Of a DNA stretch of 21,072 nt, positions 1 through 9,705 are shown one piece after another. The position numbers and the translations under genes were made by a program. The first letter of the stretch is position 1. Every line of letters starts with the position of its first letter. Below the pieces are notes generated by a model. That model saw only the letters and a program-made list of their open reading frames with translations. It was not told where the DNA came from and ran no database searches. Location of the stretch: the NCBI GenBank assembly GCA_015657535.1, contig JADHZB010000623.1, forward strand, positions 1,303-22,374, read 5' to 3'. The stretch comes from Nephromyces sp. MM_2019. Its lineage: Eukaryota > Apicomplexa > Aconoidasida > Nephromycida.

Positions 1-130
1 CACACACCCACTACACCCTGACACCCTCACTTCACACATCCACTTCACACCACCACCCACACACACACCCACTACACCCTGACACCCTCACTTCACACAT
101 CCACTTCACACCACCACACACACACACACC
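1..130. repeat. 61-bp tandem repeat, about two copies
   Basis: A 61-base unit made of ACACACCC, CACTACACCCTGACACC and CTTCACACATCCACTTCACA segments occurs twice, starting near positions 7 and 68. It then decays into a plain (CA)n tract that runs to about 190. The second copy is almost identical to the first, which points to a recent duplication. It lies just upstream of the exon starting at 210, so it probably belongs to an intron of that gene. Confidence 0.85.
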
Positions 131-209
131 CACTACACACACACACCCACACACACACACACACCTACACACACACACTATACACACATGTGTGTGTATA
201 TTTTATTAG

Positions 210-914
210 TTCCTCAAGTCCCCTATATTTTGGAAAGAAATCGATTTCAGTCAATTTGATGGGCGGTTTACAACGTCACAATCGTCGCGTCGAATTATTT
301 TACCGCTCGACTGTCGTGCACCCGAAATTTACAAAATTTTGAGAAATCCACGTTTTATTAATTTAAAAAAAATTACTTATCCACACATTACACATGATTC
401 AAACATATTTCATCTGGTATGTAATACACACACACAATTATATACAATTATACGAAACTTATTATATACTCTATATACCATTATACACATTATATAAAAA
501 AATCTTATTATATACATTATATACATTTCAATCTCTCTCTCTCTATATATATATATTATTATACACATTATATACATTTCAAACTTATTATATACTCTAT
601 ATATATATTATTATACACATTATATACATTTCAATCTTATTATATACCCAATATATCATTCATTATACACATTTTACACACATATTCTAATCTTATTATA
701 TACTCTATAAATATATCATTATACACTATAGACAGAATTATATACATTACTGGTGCACATGAAACATATATATTATAAACACAATCTAGATACATATTCT
801 ATACACTATTAGATGGACATTATATGCATCTTCTACACATATTTTAAACCCATTATTTATTTTTCACACACACACAGCATACTTTTTATAAACCACACAC
901 CACACACACACACC

Positions 915-972
<58 letters not shown>

Positions 973-1181
973 ATCTTTTTCATAAACCACATACACACAC
1001 ACACTATATATATATATATATTTATATTATATAGCTATCATTAAGTTGTCCAAATATTGAGGAAATAATTTTCCAAGATACAAAAGGAGGGACTGAAAGA
1101 GAGCTTAAAATTGCAGCCAAAATTTTCTTTCCAAACATTAAAAAAATTATTTTAAACACTGAAACTACCTCAACATTTTGA
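210..1181 (+). CDS. C-terminal end of a leucine-rich-repeat-like protein (two exons, 5' part outside window)
   Basis: Two exons fit together in phase 0. The first is 210-416, with acceptor TTTTATTAG and donor CTG/GTATGT. The second is 1035-1181, with acceptor ATTATATAG and stop TGA at 1179-1181. They encode 69 and 48 residues. The first contains ..LPLDCRAPEIYKILRNPRF.. and NLKKITYPHI; the second contains CPNIEEIIFQ and FPNIKKIILN. The repeated pattern P-N-I/L-x-x-I is typical of irregular leucine-rich repeats, as in F-box/LRR proteins, so a binding or adaptor role is possible; this is an inference from a short piece. The intron (417-1034) is nearly pure AT and CA repeat. The start and most of the protein lie beyond the left edge. 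No precise family is recognised. Confidence 0.6.
440..760. repeat. Degenerate AT-rich minisatellite in intron
   Basis: Copies of a roughly 50-base unit combining CTTATTATATACTCTATA and CATTATATACATTTCAA recur several times with small changes. The array lies inside the intron of the leftmost (+) gene. The 98-residue open frame across it (394-690) is only Ile/Tyr/Leu low complexity and is not coding. Confidence 0.7.
866..1001. repeat. (CA)n microsatellite
   Basis: An almost uninterrupted CA tract, with a few CCCA interruptions, lies directly upstream of the terminal exon of the leftmost gene. It is followed by (TA)n up to the acceptor at 1034. Short open frames here are Thr-His repeats only. 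Confidence 0.9.
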
Positions 1182-1264
1182 AATATACACACACAGACAC
1201 ACACACTATATATATATATATATGTAAATTTTCTTAAATAGCTACATATATATATACACATATC

Positions 1265-1585
1265 ATATACACATATTATATATACTCCTGTTATATATAC
1301 GCACATATGATATATTCACACGTATTGGATACATACACATTTGATATATATACACATTTGATATATATACACATTTGATATATATACACATTTGATATAT
1401 ACACACATATGATATATACACACATGATATATATACACATTTGATATATACACACATATGATATATATACATACATTGGATATATATACACATTTGATAT
1501 ATACACATATATGATATATATACACATTTGATATATACACACATATGATATATATACATACATTGGATATATACATATATGACAT
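1265..1585. repeat. 17-18-bp tandem array (GATATATATACACATTT)
   Basis: About 16-18 copies of a 17-18-base unit, GATATATATACACATTT, with variants GATATATACACACATAT and GATATATATACATACATTG. The order of variants itself repeats at about 85 bp, suggesting a higher-order duplication. It lies 3' of the stop at 1181. Three overlapping minus-strand frames across it read only as Tyr-Ile-Cys-Val repeats and are artefacts. Confidence 0.85.
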
Positions 1586-1630
1586 TTACACTCTCTATAC
1601 ATGCTCTTCACACACTTAAATCTAAATAAC

Positions 1631-1661
<31 letters not shown>

Positions 1662-1922
1662 CATAAATCTTCTCATATATTAAAATAAGATGTGTTTTGA
1701 ATATGTATTATATACAACATTTTCATAAATTATTATTTTTTTTTGAATAAGAAGCCATTATCATATCAACTCCCTCCACCTTAACCCTTAAATACACACA
1801 AATTTAAATAAATATAATCACACTTTAACACACACACACAATACATATATATATATATAATTATAACCAAACTTTAAAAAAGAAGAGATTAAATTTTTTT
1901 TTTTTAAAAAGATACGATGCAG

Positions 1923-2190
1923 ATTTCCAAAGTATATCACACATTATTAATCCACATCAAAAATTTCCAAAGTAAATAATATACATATACACACACACAC
2001 ACACACACACATGTACATTTCCAAATTAAATAATACATATATTCACACACACATATATATACATACACATTTCCAAATTAAGTAATATGCATATATATAT
2101 TCACACACACACATATTACACAATTTCGAAAGTATATTATATTCATATACACATATACATACACATTTCCAAAGTATATTATACATGTAT
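1923..2190. repeat. Degenerate ~50-bp repeat with ATTTCCAAAGTATATTATAC core
   Basis: Six copies of a core close to ATTTCCAAAGTATATTATAC start near 1923, 1967, 2017, 2068, 2124 and 2163. Each is followed by CATATA and a short (CA)n run. No open frame of interest is present. It fills the 3' flank of the leftmost gene up to the convergent junction. Confidence 0.75.
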
Positions 2191-2278
2191 ATATATATAT
2201 ATATGTATATCATATATATATATTTCGCCTCTATCCCACCTCCTCTTCAAAATTAAATAAAAAATACGTCAAAATTTA

Positions 2279-2605
2279 TTAAAAAAGTGCGTTTTTGAGA
2301 TCATTTTCTAACATGGTTGTTTCAATTGAATATAACAATTTCCTTACTTCTGATTCTATTGATTTTAACACGTTTGAAGATGAATTTATAAGTAATCTAA
2401 ATAATAATAATTTGAGAGGAGGTGGTGCATATAATAGCCTAAACCATAGTGTGTGTGTATTTAAAAATAGAGGGGAAGTTAATAAATTTATTAATAAAAA
2501 ATGGACCTCTTCTTTTGTTAAATAAATTGTCGAACAAATACACATTGAAATTAACATCTGTACTGTCCAACTTGGCATATCTAACATATTGCTTATCGCC
2601 AATGT
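2279..2605 (-). CDS. Ambiguous coding block at a convergent junction (probable terminal exon)
   Basis: This is a non-repetitive island between CA-rich DNA on the left and TG-rich DNA on the right. On the minus strand an acceptor-like AAATATAG precedes 2605, followed by a natural-looking frame (IGDKQYVRYAKLDSTDVNF near its start, FINKFINFPSIFKY near its end) that stops at TAG 2439-2441. A second minus frame, open across the whole block, continues after it (LLINSSSNVLKSIESEVRK) to TAA 2279-2281. The switch falls at a short (CA)4 run near 2447-2456, so a repeat-length frameshift or a missed splice is possible. On the plus strand ATG 2313 to TAA 2525 is also open (70 residues). The block may be the last exon of the (-) gene at 3184-4374 or a separate gene. 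No homology is recognised. Confidence 0.35.
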   Translation of the reverse strand, partial: TLAISNMLDMPSWTVQMLISMCICSTIYLTKEEVHFLLINLLTSPLFLNTHTLWFRLLYAPPPLKLLLFRLLINSSSNVLKSIESEVRKLLYSIETTMLENDLKNALF

Positions 2606-2606
2606 C

Positions 2607-3050
2607 TATATTTGTGTGTGTAGATGTGTGTGTAGTACGTGTGTGTAGTATGTGTGTAGATGTGTGTGTAGTATGTGTGTGTAGTATGTGTGTAGATTTG
2701 TGTGTGTAGATTTGTGTAGTATGTGTGTGTAGTGTGTGTGTAGATTTGTGTGTGTAGATTTGTGTAGTATGTGTGTGTAGTGTGTGTGTAGATTTGTGTA
2801 GTATGTGTGTGTATGTAGTGTATGTGTTGTGTTATGTGTGTGCAGTACATGTGTATAGTGTGTGTGTGTAGTATGTGTGTAGAAATCTGTGCGTTATGTG
2901 TGTGCAGTATATATGTGCAGAAATCTGTGTGTTATGTGTGTGCAATATATGTGTATAGTGTGTGTGTGTATTATCTGTGTAGAGTATGTGTGTGTAGTAA
3001 GTTTGTGTAGATATCTGTATATCATGTGTGTGTAGTGTGTATGAAGATTT
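2607..3050. repeat. TG-rich minisatellite (TGTGTGTAGATTTGTGTAGTA)
   Basis: Tandem, irregular copies of TGTGTGTAGATTTGTG and TAGTATGTGTGTGTAG motifs, with a longer period of roughly 50 bases in 2690-2810. It separates the block at 2279-2605 from the minus-strand exon at 3184-3450, so it would be an intron if the two belong to one gene. The open frames here are Cys-Val and Thr-His artefacts. Confidence 0.8.
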
Positions 3051-3183
3051 ATGTATATGTGTGTAACTATCTATGTAGGGTATATCATGGATGTATTGAG
3101 TGTGAAATGGTCTGTGTGTGTGTGAATGTGTATAAGATATTCTAAAGTAAATTCAAGAATGTGTATTATATATCATTTCTTAC

Positions 3184-4374
3184 AGGTGTAGAGGCAATTT
3201 CTAAGATAGGTGTCCAGTTTGTTTTATACACACCAAACCAAAGGTTATCAATTTCGTGTGTGTGTAAACGTCGTTGATTATTAACAGCACTAAAACTCAC
3301 CCACTGTTGTGCACCTTTTGGCCGTATCATTAAACTATCTTGTTTCGGTTCTCCATATATTACACACATTTTTGGGTGTGTGTGTGTGTGTAAAGTAAAT
3401 TCCCAGTCTTTGTAAATACTAAAGGGTCCACTGGGTGTATCTGGTAGATGCTAAATGTACACAGTTGAGATGTGTATAAGGTGTGATATATTTACATACA
3501 TGTATATATGTAAATAAAATTTGTGTGTGTGTCTGTGTGTATTTGTATGTTTATGTGTGTGTGTATGTGTGTGTGTGTTGGTTGTGTATGTTTGGGTGTA
3601 TTGGTTGTATGTGTGGGTGTGTATTGATTGTGTGTGTGTGTGAAAATGGGTGTGTGGGATTGTGTGTATGTGTATATATACTTGGTCAGAAGTCTTGTTG
3701 TGTGTATGTTTGAATAATTGTTCTAAGTTTTGGTGTGCAGATAAGAACTGTTGAGTTGTCCACATTACTGCTTCACGTTTCTGGTTAGGTGTGAGTTCTT
3801 CTAATGGGTTATATACATCTGTGTGATTTGTAAGGTGTGTATGATTGTTTGTAGATGTGTGCACATCTGTTTGATTTATAAGGTGTGTGTATGATGTCTG
3901 TGAGTGTGTGTAAATGTCTGCAGGACGCTTATATTGATTATTGGGTGAATTGTTGATGTGCGTAGAGGGATGAGTGGGGGATTCATATGTGTGTGTGTGC
4001 ACACCCAATTTCTGGTGTAGTATGTGTGGGTTAAAATGTGTAATGAGTAACCCAGTTAAGGCCTCTGTTGTTGTTAAGTTGAGGGAGAGTGATAGCCTAT
4101 TAAGTTCACACACATCCAAATATGTATCAGGCAGTAGAAGTTGAGTTATTGGGGGGATAGGTATATCTGTAGTACTTAATTGAATAGTAGAAGAAGTAGG
4201 GAGTGTGTGTGTAGAGTATGGGAGCAAGTAATAACGTATGGGTGTGAGTTGTGGAGGGATATGTGAGTAGTGTGTAGCATGTGTTGAGTTGAGATATATC
4301 CATTTTGTAATCAAGCAAAATGTGTATGTTATCACACACATGTGTGTGTAACGTTTATATAGGCTATGGGCCAT
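3184..4374 (-). CDS. Unrecognised protein, two exons, His/Thr/Asn-rich middle
   Basis: Exon A is 4374-3682 (231 codons, from ATG 4374), with donor CAA/GTATAT. Exon B is 3450-3184 (89 codons), with acceptor ACATTTAG, and both are in phase 0. The N-terminus has a hydrophobic stretch (MCVITYTFCLITKWIYL, about residues 12-28) that could be a signal anchor. Residues about 80-115 look ordered. The middle (about 125-185) is rich in Thr, His and Asn, largely because the DNA is CA-rich. The end of exon A (ELTPNQKREAVMWTTQQF) looks helical. Exon B is dense and well formed (YKDWEFTL, CVIYGEPKQDSLMIRPKGAQ, IDNLWFGVYKTNWTPILEIA). It either stops at TAA 3166-3168, giving about 325 residues, or splices at CCT/GTAAGA to a later exon. 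I do not recognise the family. Confidence 0.6.
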
Positions 4375-4459
4375 TATTTGATATATAAATCGGAAATGGA
4401 TTGCTCTTTGTATTGGTATATGTTTGAGATATACAATGGAAAATTCATGTTAAGAAGAC

Positions 4460-4680
4460 TTCTATATGTATGTGTGGAATGTGTGTGTGAATGTGTTATG
4501 TTTGGAGTGTGTCTATGTGAATGTTATGTTTGAAATGTGAGTTTTATGTTTGGAATATGTGTGTGTATGTTTTATGATTAAAGTATGTGCGTGCTTGTGT
4601 TTTATGTTTGGAGTGTCTGTGTGTGTGTGTTTATAATGCTTAGAGTTTGTGTGTGTTATGTTTGGAGTGTTTGTATATTT
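4460..4680. repeat. Degenerate repeat with TTATGTTTGGAGTGTGT core
   Basis: Seven or so copies of a core near TTATGTTTGGAGTGTGT, separated by variable TG runs, spaced about 25-45 bases apart. They lie upstream of the minus-strand gene ending at 4374, in its 5' flank. Confidence 0.7.
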
Positions 4681-4689
4681 TAGGTAATG

Positions 4690-5820
4690 TCGTGTTCATT
4701 TGTTGTTTGTAATACACTGTACTATGAGTATTGTGCATTATATGATGTGTATGGGTCTATATGTTATTTAGTGTGTCTGTGTATATATGTTTTGTAGTGT
4801 GTTAGCTTATATGTGGTCTATAAAAACATACATTTGTGGATATATTAAATATGCTTATGTGTGGGTGTGTATGTTATATAATGTGTCATAATTTTATTAT
4901 ATTTGGTATTTAATTTTAGTTCTTTATTAAATAATCGAGTTCAGTAAATAGATGTGTGTAACTGTATCCATAATTATACTTGTTTATATTTATAATTCAT
5001 ACATCTTTCTCAAAACATATATAGTGTATGTGCTTCTGTAATATACTTAAATAGTTTATCATCTTTATATGATAGTGTGTGTTAAAATATCTTTTTAAAA
5101 TTCAAATGATTTTGTAAAGTTTAAAATTTCACATTTTGGTATGAAAATTTCAATAATTTACGTATTTTGAAGATAGTTAAATTATTTTATATAATGATTT
5201 TTTTATAATTAATATTTTAGATAAAAATGTGTGTGTATTGTGTGTGTGTTTACAATGAGTTTGTTGTATGTTTATTTGTGAATATTTGTGTCTTTTTGTG
5301 AAGTTATGTGTGTGAATTAACGTATTTTTGTTTGTAAATTTATAAGTTTATAGGTATGAATTTACGTATGTGTATATACTATCTAAAAATTGTGGAATAT
5401 TAGATAAAAAAAATAGAGGGGAAAAGGAAATTATAAAAAGTTTATTTAATAAAAATAAATATAAGTTACAATTCAAACATTTGTTGAAAATTTGGTGGAA
5501 ACTTTTTTTACTTTTATACTAGTACTTCTACTGTTTGTGTATGTGTTATGAAGTGTGTTGTGTGTGTGTTGTATAAATTGGCATTTTTTAGTGTGAATAT
5601 ACGTTATGTGTGTGTGTTATTTCCTTTCCTAACAATTTGTATATAACGTATAGTGTTTATATATTTCAAGCTGGAATCAATTTGATCGCATAAATAAAAA
5701 AATTTAATGAGTGGTATAAAATATTACCTAAAATAATATGTTATATATATATATATATAAAAGCATGAGATGCATATATCAAATACTTTTTCAATAGTCT
5801 AACATATGTGTATTTGAAAA
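4690..5820. other. Spacer without recognisable genes
   Basis: AT-rich DNA with scattered TG runs. The part from about 4900 to 5520 is less repetitive but breaks in all frames within a few dozen codons. I see no exon with paired splice sites and no RNA gene here. It separates the 5' side of the unknown (-) gene from the 3' side of the OST3/6 gene. Confidence 0.6.
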
Positions 5821-5825
5821 GGTAG

Positions 5826-6045
5826 TGTGTGTGTGTGTTTGTGTTTCCACGTATATCTAAAGAGTGCTTGAAAATCTATATGTCAAAAAGTGAGTGTGTG
5901 TGTCTACCACATATATTTAGAAAGGGTGAACTTATGATTATTCAAAATATGAGTGTGTATATCCACATATATTTAGAAAAAGGTGTTTTTCTAATAATTC
6001 AAAAAGGGTGTGTGTGTAAATATATATATATCTAAAGGGTGTTTG
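5826..6045. repeat. ~60-bp degenerate tandem repeat, about 3.5 copies
   Basis: Each unit is roughly a TG run, then CCACATATATTTAGAAA, then GGTG and a segment ending ATTCAAAA. Copies begin near 5826, 5893, 5951 and 6006. It forms a 68-residue open frame on + (5829-6035) because the unit length is close to a multiple of three; that frame is not considered a gene. It lies 170 bases beyond the stop of the OST3/6 gene. Confidence 0.7.
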
Positions 6046-6210
6046 CGGTTTTTACACGCCATTGAAAAATAGTACAAACATCTCATCAGAAATTATGAGA
6101 TTTATATGATTGAAATTTTAATTCATACAAATACAGAGTTCCGCATATCAACTAAAGCTATCAATATTACACACATCCAAACACTTCAATTATGCCAATA
6201 ATATGATACA

Positions 6211-7251
6211 TTAGAAATCGGAAAGTCGATCATTATTAATACTTCCCATTATATACCATTGAGGGGGCATGAATTGTGTATGATAGGAATAACCTTTGTA
6301 ACTTATACCTTTTAAGTATATTTGATACAGAATTACACACAAAACTAAGGTAAGTGTGAGAAATGTGTATTTAAGGTATGGTGAACCAAAAGACTTCCTA
6401 CTAAAATGAGGTAAATATAATAGTAAGACACCAAAAGATACAGTGGTCAGAGACATCAATATACCTTCAATTAATGTTTGTGTACGTAATGAAGGTATAA
6501 AGAATATTATTTTATATTCATTAAAAGTGAAAATAGGGGAGCCGTGTTGTAAGCAATTAAAGAAACCAGAAATACTAAACGCAAAGGCAATTAGTCCTCC
6601 AATAGTTATAATACGTGGGTATTTCACAAGAATATAAGATATATTTAAAAGTAATTTGAGTGCAAAAAGGATGACTGCAAATATTATGGCTACCCTTGTA
6701 ATAGGAATTTTTTGTTCTTGTGAGTTAATTACATCTACATTAAATTCGCTCTTCATCCATCTCAGCATGTAATTTAACAAGACATTGACATTTTTATTAT
6801 TTACAATTATGTCATTATGTAATGTATAATCTGGACTAATGGTAATTAAAGGTGGGTTCTTTTTTTTTTCAGTTAACCCTTGATAAGTTAGATGACACAG
6901 GCTAGGAATTGATTTCATACCATGCATTTGACCTATAGATGGTGTCACGAATAAATCAGCTATAAAAAAATGTATATCTAATCTGTCTTTGAACTGTGTT
7001 GTATAATCCTTAGCCATTCTGAAGAAGGCTTCATTAATGATAGTACAAATTGGACACTTTTCTGGATCAAGTGTACTGTATAGTATCACTATATTCTCCG
7101 AATTTGTTTTGTTTAATACCACATCTATATAATTAAATTTATCAACGAGGCGTATAGGGTAGTAATCTTTAAGATACGGAATTTGATCAAATGCCTGTGT
7201 GTAAAAAATAAAGAGTGTTGATAATAGAGATAGCTTAAGGGGACCAAGCAT
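6211..7251 (-). CDS. OST3: Oligosaccharyltransferase subunit, OST3/OST6 (MagT1/TUSC3) family
   Basis: A complete single-exon gene of 346 residues. The order of parts fits OST3/OST6. There is a signal peptide (about 1-20, cleaved near YTQA/FDQ) and a luminal thioredoxin-like domain (about 30-170) with a CPIC redox motif at residues 66-69 and a cis-proline-type SIPS motif near 114-117. Four membrane segments follow, at about 186-208, 213-232, 260-281 and 294-314. A conserved-looking SGFF..HGSPIF segment follows the second. In yeast and animals these proteins hold acceptor proteins by transient disulfides so that the ER oligosaccharyltransferase can glycosylate nearby Asn sites. Length and topology match the family. 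It has no intron, unlike the other genes here. Start ATG 7251 is directly preceded by a pyrimidine-rich tract on the coding strand. OST3 and OST6 cannot be told apart from sequence alone. Confidence 0.9.
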   Translation of the reverse strand: MLGPLKLSLLSTLFIFYTQAFDQIPYLKDYYPIRLVDKFNYIDVVLNKTNSENIVILYSTLDPEKCPICTIINEAFFRMAKDYTTQFKDRLDIHFFIADLFVTPSIGQMHGMKSIPSLCHLTYQGLTEKKKNPPLITISPDYTLHNDIIVNNKNVNVLLNYMLRWMKSEFNVDVINSQEQKIPITRVAIIFAVILFALKLLLNISYILVKYPRIITIGGLIAFAFSISGFFNCLQHGSPIFTFNEYKIIFFIPSLRTQTLIEGILMSLTTVSFGVLLLYLPHFSRKSFGSPYLKYTFLTLTLVLCVILYQIYLKGISYKGYSYHTQFMPPQWYIMGSINNDRLSDF

Positions 7252-7345
7252 AGTGTTGGTGTGTGGAGGAAAATAGAGGGTGAGGTAGGGGGGAAATAAG
7301 AGGCTTAGGCGGGGGGAGAGAGAGTTGTAGGGGTGTGCAGGTGTG
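7252..7345 (-). promoter_or_regulatory. C/pyrimidine-rich 5' flank of the OST3/6 gene
   Basis: Immediately upstream of ATG 7251 the coding strand is rich in C and T, with C6 and C4 runs (seen as GGGGGG and GGGG on +, at about 7289-7331). This composition is rare in the window and could be 5' UTR or core promoter. No sequence-specific site is recognised. Confidence 0.35.
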
Positions 7346-9705
7346 CCCGAATGCTGATATGTTGGAAATGTGTATAGGTGTATATGCTTGTAGCTTTTGG
7401 GGGATCAGAGTCAGTATGTGATGATTAGAATTATGTATATGTGTATGTATGTGATACTTAGGAATTTATGAAGGTTATATTTAAGTAATAATGTATTGGA
7501 GGTGGGTGTTTATGTGAATGTATGTCAAAGGTTTTTGTGTGTGTATGTAATTAGAAATGTATATTTGCTTGATGTTTTGGAGGTGTGTATATAACTCTGT
7601 ATGGGAAATATGTATATGGGGATATGTGATAGAATATGTAAAAGATCTATGTGTGTATTGTAGTTATGTATTGGGGATGTGTGTATTGTAGTCGTGTGTT
7701 GAGTATATGTGTTGTAGTTATGTATTGGGAATGTGTGTATTTCTGACAAGAATTTGAAAAAAAAAGTTTAACAAGTGAAGGAAAATTGTAACCAGCTTAA
7801 AAAATGTGCAGGGTTTGTTTTAGAAATTGATAACATTAAGACTTAAAATTCAATAAATAAATGGTATAGCGTGTATGTGTATATAATTTCACCACTACAA
7901 TAGAAAACAGTTCCCTAGCATAGCTAAAAGCAAGTTAATCGAAATTAAGAAAAGTGTATATACACTTAACCCAAAAACATTCTAGTAGAAGTATAACTTG
8001 AAATGTTTCGTTAAAATTAAATTATGTTTGTCAAATTAAGTGATGCTTTTCAAATTAAATTATATTTTGCTAAATTACGTTAAAACTAGCAGTGTTGATT
8101 AAAAATTAAACTAAGGTTAGAACATAATTTAGATTTCAATATAACTTTAAACTAAAGTTCTTACTTAAACAAAAAAAGTATAGTTACTCTGAAAATTTGG
8201 AAAAATTAAACATGTAATGTTAGAAATTTTAAACTTTTTTTTGTCAAGAGAAATCAATAAAAATTTATAAGTAATTTGAATAGCAATCATTCAGATTATT
8301 TCATTAACGCAATTAGAATTCCAAATAATTTATACACATGCCTTAAGAACATATATTTACGCATATATGTTGCATACACAAATCTACAAACAAATTTTTC
8401 AAACAAAGGATGGTATATTTGTTCCACGCATATAACTACAAATATTTGCGATGGAATTGAAAAATTATTATTTTGTTATGGTTTAGATGTATTCTTTTTA
8501 ATTCATTATATTTGTAATTTAATTTGTGTATCAATTATTTTTATTTAAAGAGTATATAATTTGATTTATTCATTGGATTACATATATTTATTATATATAA
8601 ATAATTTCTTTTTATTACTAAAATATATATATATGTAAATATATGTGTGTATGGATAGCTTAAATGAAAATTTGACATCAAAAGTAGAATTGTGAGTATA
8701 ATGTTATGTATCTATAATTACATGTGTATACAATAATTTGTTTGTGAAATTATTTGGGTCTAGAGAAATTTAGGAGTACTATATAATAATTCTGTGTAAG
8801 CTAGATCCATTAGTTCAAATGAGTATACTTAAATATAATTTATTTATTAGAAATAGTTATTTTTTTCAAATCCAAAGTATGTTTTTCACATGTGTGTAAA
8901 TATTTATATGTATAAATAATTATACTATTTATATTTAAATAAAATAGTTATTGTGCCAATGGGTGTAAATTTAAAAATAAAACGTGTTATAATTTTAGCT
9001 TGGAAATTAATATTATATTTACACACATGGTCATCTATAAGTATTTTAAAATATATAAATGCTTTTGTGATTTCTCAAAATGTTGAGATTCTCCATTTAT
9101 ATATTTAGGTGTGTGTGTCTATATATGCGATTCCTCAAAATATGTGCTCAGTTGAGCTCATTTACTTGCGTGAGTATATCCAAGGATTTGAGTGTTTAGT
9201 GTGTGTACAGTAAGGAAGATAGTTGATAAAGATAGTAAGCTTGAGATTGTTGTTGTTTTCCGTTATATGTTTAACTGTAATGAAATGTATATATTATGTA
9301 AAGTTGTATGTTGTGTGTATAGTTAGCATTATATATAATATGTGCGTATGTAAAACTACCTGTATATGTAGCATTATGTAATGCTTATGTGTCTAACCTT
9401 ATATAGTGTGTGTGTTTATAGCAATGTATGTAGTCCAAATATTTAGCATTATATATTGTGTGTATGTGAAGGAATCATAGATGGTGTAAATAGTGTGTAT
9501 GTGTTGAAAGTTATACAAAGTGTATGCCTAGGTAAAATTTAAACAGAATGAAAAGTCTGGAGATGTAAATTGATATACAAAAAGTGATGTATTAAAGTAT
9601 AATAGTAATTAAGATGTGTGCGTGTATAAAAAATAATATATAAAATTATGAAATTTTGTACCCAAATATTTATATTACCTAAAGTATGTAGGAGTAAAAA
9701 TTAAT
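7346..9705. other. Intergenic region between DXR 3' end and OST3/6
   Basis: From 7346 to 7750 it is TG-rich with repeated ATTGTAGTTATGTATTGGGA-like units. From about 7752 to 8640 the TG repeats almost vanish; the DNA is AT-rich and contains several AAATTAAATTAT-like segments at 8010-8120. A plus-strand frame of about 90 codons (8276-8548) lies here but has no ATG at its start and no recognisable domain. From 8640 to 9540 TG runs return, with AGCATTATATAT-like copies at 9315-9460. No RNA gene is seen. DXR and OST3/6 share one direction but are 2.4 kb apart, so they are separate transcription units. Confidence 0.55.

Noticed and set aside
245..345. Alternative plus frame with ATG 260 to TGA 345 after TTTCAG
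   Set aside because: The overlapping frame from the acceptor at 209 runs longer, ends at a GTATGT donor and joins in phase to the exon at 1035, so it is the better explanation.
813..1034. Open frames of Thr-His, Cys-Val or Tyr-Ile repeats here and at 1263-1611, 2593-3010, 13374-13743, 15000-15275 and 15901-16179
   Set aside because: They are direct translations of (CA/TG)n or TATACA repeats, overlap in several frames and strands, and contain no non-repetitive protein segment.
6443..6637. 64-residue plus-strand frame
   Set aside because: It lies antisense within the OST3/6 gene.
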